In this document: piece by piece, positions 18,251 to 27,133 of the stretch | Position numbering within the stretch: position 1 is the stretch's first letter | Layout: each line of letters begins with the position of its first letter | From: Dyadobacter sp. NIV53 | GTDB taxonomy: Bacteria; Bacteroidota; Bacteroidia; Cytophagales; Spirosomataceae | Length of the DNA stretch: 64,000 nucleotides | Reading direction: 5' to 3' | Assembly: GCF_019711195.1 (NCBI RefSeq) | Contig: NZ_CP081299.1 | Coordinates: 5,862,501-5,926,500, forward strand | Notes under the pieces: model-generated | Told to the model about the DNA's origin: nothing | The model's database searches: none | The model's input: only the letters and a program-made list of their open reading frames with translations | Position numbers and translations under genes: made by a program

Positions 18251-19610
18251 ATGAAAGCAATAATTGATCAGCAAAGGCAATACTTTAACAGTAACCAGAC
18301 CAAGCCGGTAGAATTTAGAAAAGAGCAGCTGAGAAAATTAAGATCTGCTTTGAAAAGTTATGAACAGGAATTGACAGATGCTGTATACAAGGATTTCGGT
18401 AAAGGAAGCTTTAATACATTTCTTACAGAATTCACGGGCTTGTATTCCGAATTGGATAATGCCATCAGGAATGTAAAAAATTGGGCTAAGACTAAACGGC
18501 TGTCTACCAATATACTCAATTCGCCGGGTGGAAGCTATCAGATACCCGAACCACTTGGAGTATGCCTGGTAATTGGTGCATGGAATTATCCTATTAATCT
18601 TGCCTTGGCACCCGCCATAAGTGCAATAGCGGCAGGTAATACAGTTGTACTCAAACCCAGTGAGCTTACTGTACATACTAGTTCAGTAATGGCCAGGATG
18701 ATCGGCGAAAATTTCGACCCGCAGTTTCTTACAGTTGTGCAGGGAGGCATCGCTGAGACTACCGAACTTCTCGAACAAAAATTTGATAAAATATTCTTCA
18801 CCGGCAGTGTTCCCGTTGGAAGGATTGTGTATCAGGCGGCTGTAAAAAAATCTGACTCCGGTAACCCTGGAACTGGGTGGGAAAAGTCCATTAATAATAG
18901 CTGAGGACGCTAATCTGAAAATTGTGATAAAGAGGCTTGTCTGGGGGAAATTTGTTAATGCGGGACAAACCTGCGTTGTTCCGGATTATGTGTATGTGCA
19001 CAGGAATATTGAAAAACTGTTTCTTGAAATGCTTAAAGAGGAAATTGAACAAGCTCAGTTTTCTATACAAAATGACAACTACGCCCGGATCATCAGCGAC
19101 AAAAATCTGGACCGGATTGTAGCGTTGATTGATCCTGAAAAAGTAGTGATCGGCGGAAAATATAATCGTGCGGAACGGACTCTTGAACCCACCGTAATGA
19201 GCAACGTATCTGTTGAAGACCGGATCATGGAGGATGAAATATTTGGTCCTGTTTTACCCGTACTTTCTTACGAGGATATCAATGATGTGATATCGTACAT
19301 CAAGTCCAGGCCAAAGCCACTTTCATTATACCTGTTCACTGAAAGCAGCCAACTTCGCAGGCAGGTGCTTGAAGAAGTATCGTTTGGAGGTGGTGGGATA
19401 AATGAGGTTCTGATGCATTTCTCAAACGATAATCTTCCATTTGGCGGGGTAGGGAACAGTGGAATGGGGAGTTATCATGGTGAAGCAGGCTTCCGAAGTT
19501 TTACTCATTATAAAAGCATATTGCAAAAGAACACTTTGTTTGAACTTCCCCTGAAATACTATCCATACAAACCATGGAAGCTCTCAATAATCAGAAAGCT
19601 GGTTGGCTGA
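18251..19610 (+). pseudogene. Class-3 (fatty) aldehyde dehydrogenase, frameshifted
   Basis: The N-terminal frame from ATG 18251 (MKAIIDQQRQYFNSNQ) carries the NAD-binding part of a class-3 ALDH: PEPLGVCLVIGAWNYP, NTVVLKPSE and KIFFTGSVPVGRIV. At a run of seven A (18844-18850) the frame slips; removing one A joins AVKNLTPVTLELGGKSPLII to the second piece, which has the catalytic Cys in FVNAGQTC, EIFGPVLPVL and NLPFGGVGNSGMGSYHGE. The repaired protein is 452 residues, normal for the family. The C-terminal hydrophobic tail fits ALDH3 enzymes that oxidise long-chain aldehydes. As written the gene gives a truncated, inactive product. It follows the lipase-like and SRPBCC-like genes. Confidence 0.88.
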
Positions 19611-19647
19611 TAGAAGTTACAAAACAACATTATGCAAAACTACGATT

Positions 19648-19860
19648 ATGAAACATCAAACTAACTGGGAAACACCCGCGCCCATCAACCCGAGAAAGGG
19701 TTTCAGAATTCACCTGCTTGTTTTTCTGCTCGTCACTCCGGCTATCTGGATCGTATGGTATCTGACTGACAGAACTTACCCATGGCCATTATGGTCGACG
19801 CTCGCCTGGGGAGTAGGTATACTGTTCCATTACCTGGGAGTATATGTTTTTAAGAAATAG
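19648..19860 (+). CDS. 2TM domain-containing small membrane protein
   Basis: 70 residues from ATG 19648. Two transmembrane helices (IHLLVFLLVTPAIWIVWYL and WSTLAWGVGILFHYLGVYVF) with a short loop are the 2TM domain, common in Bacteroidota and of unknown function. The stop codon's last base is also the first base of the heptad repeat array that follows. A related but decayed copy lies at 32968-33231. Confidence 0.75.
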   Translation: MKHQTNWETPAPINPRKGFRIHLLVFLLVTPAIWIVWYLTDRTYPWPLWSTLAWGVGILFHYLGVYVFKK

Positions 19861-20013
19861 GCTTTCGGCTTTCGGCTTTCGGCTGTCGGCTATCGGCTTT
19901 CAGCTGTCGGCTATCGGCTGTCAGCCGCCAGTTATGAACCATAAGCTATTTGCCTTCGAAAGCCGAACGCCGAAAGCCGATTGCCGAACGCCGACTGCCG
20001 AAAGCCGACTGCC
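19860..20013. repeat. Inverted array of heptad repeats
   Basis: From 19860, about nine 7-base units of the form GGCTNTC (GGCTTTC, GGCTGTC, GGCTATC) are followed by a 30-base spacer and then, from about 19958, eight units of the inverse form GANNGCC (GAAAGCC, GAACGCC, GACTGCC, GATTGCC). The two arms can pair into a long imperfect hairpin. It begins at the stop codon of the 2TM gene and ends 30 bases before the cupin gene, so it may end transcription. A short piece of the same heptad type lies at 31003-31030. Confidence 0.8.
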
Positions 20014-20043
20014 AAACTAAATCGCTTAGATAAACTACCAAAT

Positions 20044-20604
20044 ATGAATAAGCAAAAAACATTCAGACGCATTGTGACAGGTCATGATGCGGATGGGAAA
20101 GCTATAATATTGTCTGACACTTCCCCGGAGCGAACCTATATGATCGGCGGGCCAGACGGTGCAAAGTTCCATGAAGTATGGAGCACCCTGCAGTCACCTG
20201 CACTGATCGATAGCAATTCTGGTCAGCCGGAGGAAGCCGGTTTGGTTTTAGCGCCACCCAAAGGAGGTACGCGTATAAGGGTCATCGATTTTCCACCAGA
20301 GGGCGAAAATATCCGGAATCTTACCAAAGAAGAAGCCGCCGGGCACTTCGAATCTATGGGAGGCGCGAACGCTTCAAACGCAAGCCAGCAGCATCCACTG
20401 ATGCACCGGACACAAACAGTCGACTATGGAATTGTGCTCGAAGGGGCATTAACCTTAATCCTTGACCGGGTTGAAACAACAATTACCGCTGGTGATATTA
20501 TCATTCAGCGCGGTACAAACCATGCCTGGGCAAACCGTTCGGGTGAGTACTGCCGCGTGGCTTTTATTCTGATTGACGGCCAGTTTACAAATGAATTGCT
20601 TTAA
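20044..20604 (+). CDS. Cupin domain-containing protein
   Basis: 186 residues from ATG 20044. The C-terminal half is a single cupin barrel: TVDYGIVLEGALTLIL, then TTITAGDIIIQRGTNHAWANRSGEYCRVAFILID. The first half (FRRIVTGHDADGKAI, ERTYMIGGPDGAKFHEVW) is the usual lead-in of this group, often annotated simply as cupin proteins acting on small aromatic or sugar compounds. Only some of the metal-binding positions of classic cupins are kept (H in TNHAW; the first motif lacks the HxH pair), so metal use is uncertain. The CMD-family gene starts 15 bases later, forming a two-gene unit. Confidence 0.8.
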   Translation: MNKQKTFRRIVTGHDADGKAIILSDTSPERTYMIGGPDGAKFHEVWSTLQSPALIDSNSGQPEEAGLVLAPPKGGTRIRVIDFPPEGENIRNLTKEEAAGHFESMGGANASNASQQHPLMHRTQTVDYGIVLEGALTLILDRVETTITAGDIIIQRGTNHAWANRSGEYCRVAFILIDGQFTNELL

Positions 20605-20619
20605 AATTTTAGACCTGAA

Positions 20620-21192
20620 ATGATGCGTATAAAACCTTTACCTCCCGATACACTCAGTCCTGAACTTCGCCACGTCCACGATGAGATAGCAAATCTTGTC
20701 GGCAGAAGCCAGAGTCAGGTTGTGATGATGAATTCCGATGGAGCATTATTAGGTCCATTTGCGCCAATGTTACATTTTCCCCAGTTTGGTGTACCTGCTT
20801 TAAGTTTTCTCCGGACTCTGGACATGCATGCGACGCTGGACAAAAAAGTGCGTGAAGTTGCGATCCTGACTGTTGGTGGTGCTTTCGGCTCGCGTTTCGA
20901 GCTTTATGCACATGAGATCATGGCAGAAGCAGTTGGCCTTTCACCTAATATTATTGCTTCACTTGCAGCCGGTAGCCGGCCTTATGGTTTAAACGAACAG
21001 GAAGCCATTGCGCATGACATTGCTTATTCTTTGGTTACGGGCCATATCATTCCCACTTCCACTTATAACCAAGCGGTTGGGCTGCTTGGACAGGATGGGG
21101 TAGGAGAACTCATATTTCTTATCAGTGGCTACTGTCTGATCGCGATGGTTTTGAATGGGTTTGATATGCCGGCTCCGGAGAAAAACGGGTAA
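20620..21192 (+). CDS. Carboxymuconolactone decarboxylase family protein
   Basis: 190 residues, all helical. LRTLDMHATLDKKVREVAILTVGGAFGSRFELYAHEIMAEAVGLS is the core CMD/AhpD-like motif (helices with ExxxHxxxA). The CxxC pair of AhpD peroxidases is absent, so it is closer to 4-carboxymuconolactone decarboxylase or related lyases than to a peroxidase. Substrate is unknown. It is preceded by the cupin gene with a 15-base gap, and the two probably work on the same compound. Confidence 0.82.
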   Translation: MMRIKPLPPDTLSPELRHVHDEIANLVGRSQSQVVMMNSDGALLGPFAPMLHFPQFGVPALSFLRTLDMHATLDKKVREVAILTVGGAFGSRFELYAHEIMAEAVGLSPNIIASLAAGSRPYGLNEQEAIAHDIAYSLVTGHIIPTSTYNQAVGLLGQDGVGELIFLISGYCLIAMVLNGFDMPAPEKNG

Positions 21193-21259
21193 TGTGAAAA
21201 TCTTTTTGTCAACCGTGCTATACATTCTCATCTAACATCACATTTAAAAATTCAGTAAA

Positions 21260-22432
21260 ATGAGAAAGCGATTATCATTCCAATTTGCCGGCGAAATACT
21301 GGTCACCTGTTTTCCGTTCGTTGCCTTTTTGGCGGCATGTTCCAGTCAGGAAAAACCCCAGGCAAATCAGCCTTTGGTCAGTGTGCCGGTAGTGAGGCTG
21401 ACATCTGGCAAAGTCACCACCTATCACGATTATCCCGCAAGCATCGAAGCGGTGGCAAATGTTCAGATCAGGCCGCAGGTGAATGGTTATATTGACCGTG
21501 TTTTCGTAGATGAGGGCACTTTCGTGAAAAAAGGACAAACGCTTTTTAAAATCAACGAACTGCCTTACCGGGAGGAATTAAATGCTGCAATTGCAGGGAT
21601 GCATGCCGCTGAAGCATCGCTGATTAACGCACAGATCGAAACCGATAAACTCAAACCTCTGGTCGAAAATAAAGTGGTTTCTGATTACCAGCTCAAAATT
21701 GCGGAAGCAACACTTCAAATGGCCAAAGCTAGAGTCGAACAGTCAGAAACGAACATTGCTTCTGCAAAAATCAATCTTGGATATACAACGCTTACTGCTC
21801 CTGTAAGCGGATATATTGGCCGTTTAGCCAAAAAGCAGGGAACACTGGTGGCTCCGTCAGATCCGTCGGCACTGGCCGAGATTTCAGATGTTTCTCAGCT
21901 GCGTGTCTACTTCTCCCTGAGCGAACAGGATTTTATCAACTTTAAGGCACAGTATCCCGGCAACTCGCTTGGTGAAAAAATCAAACAGGTACCAAAAGTT
22001 GATCTTGTTCTATCAGACCAGAGCATTTTTATCCAAAAAGGAAAAATAGACATGTTTGATGGCCAGTTTGATAAAAATACCGGTGCCATCACAGTCCGGG
22101 CAACTTTTTCAAATCAACAGGGGCTGCTAAGATCCGGCAACACGGGCAAGATCAGACTGGGTTTGACTCATACAGATGCAGTAATGGTTCCTGCGGCGGC
22201 TACGGTGGAAATACAGGACAAAGTATTTGTATTTGCGGTAGATGAAAAAAACAAAGTGAGCAGGCAAGCCATTGAGATTGTGGGCATAAGTGAAAGCAGT
22301 TACCTGATTAAAGAAGGGCTGAAAGCCGGAGATCGTATTGTCATGCGCGGAATGGACCATTTGCAGGAAGGACAGACTATTCAGCCACAAGCGCTTAAAA
22401 CGAATAATGATCTGCGTACAGCTCTCAAATAA
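21260..22432 (+). CDS. RND efflux periplasmic adaptor (membrane fusion protein)
   Basis: A 390-residue HlyD/AcrA-type lipoprotein. The N-terminus has a lipobox-like LAACS. It shows the biotinyl-lipoyl halves (VNGYIDRVFVDEGTFVKKGQTLFKI and LGYTTLTAPVSGYIGRLAKKQGTLV), a coiled-coil hairpin between them and beta-barrel/membrane-proximal domains to the C-terminus (VQIEDKVFVFAVDEKN-like, GLKAGDRIVMRGMDHLQEGQTI). It links the inner-membrane pump encoded 8 bases downstream to the outer-membrane channel encoded after that. First gene of a three-gene tripartite efflux operon. Confidence 0.92.
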   Translation: MRKRLSFQFAGEILVTCFPFVAFLAACSSQEKPQANQPLVSVPVVRLTSGKVTTYHDYPASIEAVANVQIRPQVNGYIDRVFVDEGTFVKKGQTLFKINELPYREELNAAIAGMHAAEASLINAQIETDKLKPLVENKVVSDYQLKIAEATLQMAKARVEQSETNIASAKINLGYTTLTAPVSGYIGRLAKKQGTLVAPSDPSALAEISDVSQLRVYFSLSEQDFINFKAQYPGNSLGEKIKQVPKVDLVLSDQSIFIQKGKIDMFDGQFDKNTGAITVRATFSNQQGLLRSGNTGKIRLGLTHTDAVMVPAAATVEIQDKVFVFAVDEKNKVSRQAIEIVGISESSYLIKEGLKAGDRIVMRGMDHLQEGQTIQPQALKTNNDLRTALK

Positions 22433-22440
22433 AATTTACC

Positions 22441-25400
22441 ATGATCAGAAAATTTATAGGCCGGCCTGTACTCGCTACCGTTATCTCAGTGATCCTGGTC
22501 ATTCTTGGACTACTCGGACTTAATAACCTGCCTCTTCAGCAATTTCCCGATATCGCACCACCTGCTGTTCGGGTTACAGCGATTTATCCCGGTGCCAATG
22601 CAGAGACAGTGTTGAGATCCGTTGCTCCGGCCATTGAGGAATCCATTAATGGCGTGGAAGGTATGACGTACATGAGCTCAACAGCCAGCAACGACGGCTC
22701 CCTTGCCATTACCGTGTATTTCAAACTGGGTACCGATCCTGATCAGGCGGCCGTAAATGTACAAAACCGGGTAGCGCAGGCGACCAGCAAATTACCGGCA
22801 GAGGTTATTCAGCAGGGTATAAATACGGCCAAGCAGCAAAACAGCCTGATCATGGTGCTAAATCTTTATTCCGAAAATGCGAAAACGTATGATCAGACTT
22901 TTCTGGCCAATTATGCTCAGATCAATCTGGTGCCGGAAATAAAACGTATACCCGGAGTCGGACAGGCCATCATACTGGGTTCCAGTCAGGATTATTCCAT
23001 GCGCGTGTGGTTGAATCCGGCGCAAATGGCTACCTATAATCTGACCCCGGTTGATGTCAGTGCAGCTATTCAGGACAAAAACCTGGAATCGGCACCCGGC
23101 AGGTTTGGTGAAAACAGTGAGGAGTCTTTTGAGTATGTGATCAAATATAAAGGCAAGCTCAACAAACCGGAAGAATATGAAAATATTGCGATACGCGCCA
23201 ACGCAAACGGCTCCGTTCTCAGACTGAAAGATGTCGCAAGAATTGAATTTGGCGCGTATTCTTACGGAAGCAGGGCAAGGGTAAAAGGCTTTCAGGCACT
23301 TCCAATCGGCATATTTCAACTGGCGGGTTCCAACTCCAATGAGATCCAGATCCAGATCAACGCGTTTATGGAAAAGTCCGCGAAGGATTTCCCTAAGGAT
23401 GTCAGATACATGGTCATGTACAATACCAAGGACTCCCTGGACCAATCCATTTCACAGGTGCAGCATACATTGCTTGAAGCTTTCGTACTCGTTTTTATTG
23501 TTGTTTTTCTCTTTCTGCAAGATTTCCGTTCCACACTTATACCTGCCATCGCAGTGCCTGTTGCCATTTTGGGAACATTCTTTTTTATGTCCTTTTTTGG
23601 TTTTACCATTAACTTACTCACCCTTTTTGCGCTGATCCTGGCAATCGGAATCGTCGTCGATGATGCTATTGTAGTTGTAGAGGCTGTTCATGCCAAAATG
23701 CAGAATGAACAATTGCCGCCAAAAGATGCAACCGTTTCGGCCATGAGCGAGATTACCGGCGCGATCATTTCAATTACACTCGTTATGGCAGCCGTATTTT
23801 TGCCGGTCGGATTTCTGGAAGGTTCCACAGGAGTATTTTACAGGCAGTTTGCGTTTACGCTTGCCATCGCCATTATGATTTCCGCAGTTAATGCGCTTAC
23901 ACTCAGTCCCGCGCTGGCCGCCCTTTTTCTCAGGTCTCATCATGAGCAGGCAGGCAAAGCAGGCAGAGAACTGACATTGAAGGAAAAGTTTTTTGCAGGA
24001 TTTAATTCAGGTTTTGATAAACTAACTTCCAGGTATACGGGTATTCTGAATCGCCTGATCCGATACAAATGGGCAAGTATGGCAGGGCTTTTGCTGGTTA
24101 TTGCCTCGACGGTATGGATGGTTAACCGAACGCCCACAGGTTTTATTCCTCCAGAAGATCAGGGTTTTATCGCAATATCGCTGTCTATGCCCGCCGGTGC
24201 TTCATTGGACAGGACAGATAAAGTAATGGCAGAGGCTGAAAAATTATTAGCTTCTTTCGAAGCAACAAAGGAAGTGCTGGTCCTGGGAGGGTTTAATTTT
24301 CTTACCCTGTCGGCGAGCCCTTCAGCCGGTATATCATTTGTACTTTTAAAACCAACAGGTCAGCGTGGCGAAGTAAAAGACATTAATGCCATTGTAGACA
24401 TTGTCAGGACAACATTATCTGCCATAAAAGGAGCTGATTTCTTCGTGTTCACCTTTCCGACCGTACCCGGTTTCAGTAATGTAGACGGTTTGGATCTTGT
24501 CCTGCAGGATAAAACGGGCGGTCAGCTTGACAAATTCAGCGGGATTAGCAGCAATTTTATCAGCGAGCTTATGAAGCAACCGGAAATAGCGGTGGCCTTT
24601 ACCACTTTCCGTGCAGATTATCCTCAGCTTGAAATGGAAATTGACAATATGAAAGCGGAACAATTGAGTGTCGGTACAAGAGATATTCTGGCCACCATGC
24701 AGGGGTATTTTGGCAGCGCGCAGGCTTCTGATTTTAATCGTTTTGGCAAATATTATCGGGTGATGGTTCAGGCAGACAAAAAAGACAGGACAAATTTTTC
24801 TTCAATGGATGGCATACTTGTGAAAAACAAACTTGGAAATATGGTTCCGCTCAATACGCTGGTCAAATTCAAAAGGGTTTATGGCTCAGAAACTGCTTCA
24901 CGATATAACCTCTTTAATTCCATCAGTATCACTGCAATACCAAAACCGGGACATAGTTCGGGAAAGGCCATTAAAGCCATTCAGGAAGTTGCTGCTAAAC
25001 AGCTTCCGGCAGGCTATTCCTTTGAGTTTTCGGGACAAACACGCGAGGAAATTGCTTCGGGAGGCCAGTCAGTAATCATTTTCGGCCTAAGCCTCGTGTT
25101 CATATACTTTCTGCTTTCCGCCCAATACGAAAGTTACATTCTTCCATTGGCAGTTATTTTTTCTATTCCCAGTGGTATTCTGGGCGTGTTTTTAGCGATC
25201 GGTTTGACCGGTATCGAAAATAATATTTATGTACAGGTTGCACTGATCATGCTCGTGGGCCTTCTGGCCAAGAACGCCATTTTGATCGTAGAATTTGCCG
25301 TCCGGCGCCGCCATGCAGGTTTGTCTTTAACAGCCGCCGCGATTGAAGCGGCAAGGCTTCGGATCAGGCCTATTGTAATGACCTCCATTGCATTTGTGGC

Positions 25401-25620
25401 GGGGTTAATCCCGATGATGTCAGCCAGCGGTCCATCAGCTCAGGGCAACCATTCGATCAGTATCGGAGCAGCAGGAGGAATGATTTCCGGAGTAATCCTG
25501 GGGCTTTTGATCATACCCGTTCTGTTTGTTGTTTTCCAGGCTCTGCACGAAAAAATATCAGGAAAGACGGTTTTTGTAATTGACCCGCCAACAGATAATT
25601 ATGAACTAAGCACTGTTTAA
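22441..25620 (+). CDS. HAE1-family RND multidrug efflux transporter
   Basis: 1059 residues with twelve membrane helices and two large periplasmic loops. Family signs: MIRKFIGRPVLATVISVILVILGLLGLNNLPLQQFPDIAPP read as the conserved start, YPGANAETV, and proton-relay acids in TM4 (GIVVDDAIVVVEAV). The second half has LLAKNAILIVEFA and IVMTSIAFVAGLIPMM. It is a proton-driven pump of the AcrB/MexB type, expelling drugs, detergents or bile-like compounds. Its adaptor is immediately upstream and its outer-membrane channel begins 70 bases downstream. Confidence 0.94.
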   Translation: MIRKFIGRPVLATVISVILVILGLLGLNNLPLQQFPDIAPPAVRVTAIYPGANAETVLRSVAPAIEESINGVEGMTYMSSTASNDGSLAITVYFKLGTDPDQAAVNVQNRVAQATSKLPAEVIQQGINTAKQQNSLIMVLNLYSENAKTYDQTFLANYAQINLVPEIKRIPGVGQAIILGSSQDYSMRVWLNPAQMATYNLTPVDVSAAIQDKNLESAPGRFGENSEESFEYVIKYKGKLNKPEEYENIAIRANANGSVLRLKDVARIEFGAYSYGSRARVKGFQALPIGIFQLAGSNSNEIQIQINAFMEKSAKDFPKDVRYMVMYNTKDSLDQSISQVQHTLLEAFVLVFIVVFLFLQDFRSTLIPAIAVPVAILGTFFFMSFFGFTINLLTLFALILAIGIVVDDAIVVVEAVHAKMQNEQLPPKDATVSAMSEITGAIISITLVMAAVFLPVGFLEGSTGVFYRQFAFTLAIAIMISAVNALTLSPALAALFLRSHHEQAGKAGRELTLKEKFFAGFNSGFDKLTSRYTGILNRLIRYKWASMAGLLLVIASTVWMVNRTPTGFIPPEDQGFIAISLSMPAGASLDRTDKVMAEAEKLLASFEATKEVLVLGGFNFLTLSASPSAGISFVLLKPTGQRGEVKDINAIVDIVRTTLSAIKGADFFVFTFPTVPGFSNVDGLDLVLQDKTGGQLDKFSGISSNFISELMKQPEIAVAFTTFRADYPQLEMEIDNMKAEQLSVGTRDILATMQGYFGSAQASDFNRFGKYYRVMVQADKKDRTNFSSMDGILVKNKLGNMVPLNTLVKFKRVYGSETASRYNLFNSISITAIPKPGHSSGKAIKAIQEVAAKQLPAGYSFEFSGQTREEIASGGQSVIIFGLSLVFIYFLLSAQYESYILPLAVIFSIPSGILGVFLAIGLTGIENNIYVQVALIMLVGLLAKNAILIVEFAVRRRHAGLSLTAAAIEAARLRIRPIVMTSIAFVAGLIPMMSASGPSAQGNHSISIGAAGGMISGVILGLLIIPVLFVVFQALHEKISGKTVFVIDPPTDNYELSTV

Positions 25621-25689
25621 TCAGGCTGGTTAGTTGTTTTTTTAAAAGCTGAGGACGAAAATTCGGTTAAAAGCACTAAAGGAATCAAA

Positions 25690-27100
25690 ATGAAAAAATT
25701 TACCTCAATGCTGATATTTCTGCTGATGTTAGGTGCAGGCAGTTGTAAAATATCGAAGGATACGCCAAAAGTGACAGCAAACCTGCCCGATCATTTCAGG
25801 GATCAATCCGATGCCGATACGACCAGTATAGCAGACCTGCCATGGAATACGTTTTTTGCCGACACCATTTTGCAAAAACTGATCATGAGCGCGATCGAAA
25901 AGAACTATGATATGCAGATCGCATTAAAAAACATGGAAGCCGCGCAACTGATTCTAACCCAGGTCAGGTCCGGTTACTTTCCCCAGGCCAGCTTACAATT
26001 GAGCTCCACCAGCAGCCGACCCTCGGATAATAGTCTGAATGGTTTAAGCCTTAATGAGTTTCTGGGATCAAGCCACATTGAAGATTATACCGGCGTAGTA
26101 AATGTATCCTGGGAAGCCGATATCTGGGGTAAAATCAGGAACCAGCAGAAGTCCTCACTTGCGGCATATCTTGGAAGTATGGAAGCCGGAAAAGCGGTTC
26201 AGACTCAAATTATTTCTTTGATAACCAAGGGGTTTTATAATCTGATGATGCTCGATGCGCAACTGGCAATTGCCAGAAAAAATGTTGCGCTCAACGACAG
26301 TACACTGGAAATTATCAGGCTTCCAGTTCAATGCAGGTCAGGTGAGTTTTCTTGCTGTACAGCAGGCACAGGCTCAGCGGCAACTGGCTAACCAGCTAAT
26401 CCCGCAGTTTGAGCAGGGAATTCACATTCAGGAAAATGCTTTAAAAATTCTGACGGGAGAACTACCTGGCAATATAACCCGCTATCCTGCATTTGATCAA
26501 CTGGCAATACCTGAGAAATTATCGGCCGGAATACCTTCCGGTATTGTCAGCCGCAGGCCAGATGTTAAAAGCCGTGAACTCGCGCTGGTTACCGCCAATG
26601 CTAACATCGGTATAACGAAAGCGAATATGTATCCGGCCCTGAGAATCACGGCCAGTGCAGGTGTAAACTCAATCATGGCAAGTAACTGGTTTAATGTACC
26701 TGCGTCATTATTTGGTGTGGTTGGTGGCAGCATCATTCAGCCTGTTTTTCAACAGAAACGGCTCCGGACCCAGTACGAAGTGGCGCAAGTGGAGCAGCAA
26801 CGGGCTGTGGCCGAATTCAGGAAATCAGTTTTAAATGCAGTTGGTGAAACCTCTGATGCGATGATCAGGATCGAAAAATTAAAGAAGCAGGAAAATATCA
26901 CATTACTCAGGGCTGAAAACCTTCAGCAAGCTACTAAGAATGCCCGGATGCTTTTTCAAAATGGCATGGCCAGTTATCTGGAGGTAATTATTGCCCAGGG
27001 TAATGTCCTTCAGAGCGAGCTGACCTTAAACAGCATTAAAAGGGACCGGTTTCATGCCGTTATAGATTTATATGCTGCACTCGGTGGAGGCTGGAAATAG
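25690..27100 (+). pseudogene. TolC/OprM-type efflux channel lipoprotein, frameshifted
   Basis: The first frame (to 26391) has a lipoprotein signal (LMLGAGSC) and the N-terminal half of an outer-membrane efflux protein (LPWNTFFADTILQKLI, VNVSWEADIWGKIRNQQ). At CC, 26323-26324, one base too many shifts the frame; removing it reads LQFNAGQVSFLAVQQAQAQ straight into the second frame, which holds the C-terminal half (SRRPDVKSRELALVTANANIG, GSIIQPVFQQKRLRTQYEVAQ, YAALGGGW). The repaired protein is 469 residues, as expected. This break is not in a long homopolymer. As written the pump lacks a working channel unless another TolC serves it. Confidence 0.88.
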
Positions 27101-27133
27101 GAGCACATTGATAATTTAAAGATTCTCTATCTT

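Noticed and set aside
22858..23445. 195-codon minus-strand frame opposite the RND pump gene
   Set aside because: Shadow of the strongly conserved HAE1 pump; no domain of its own.
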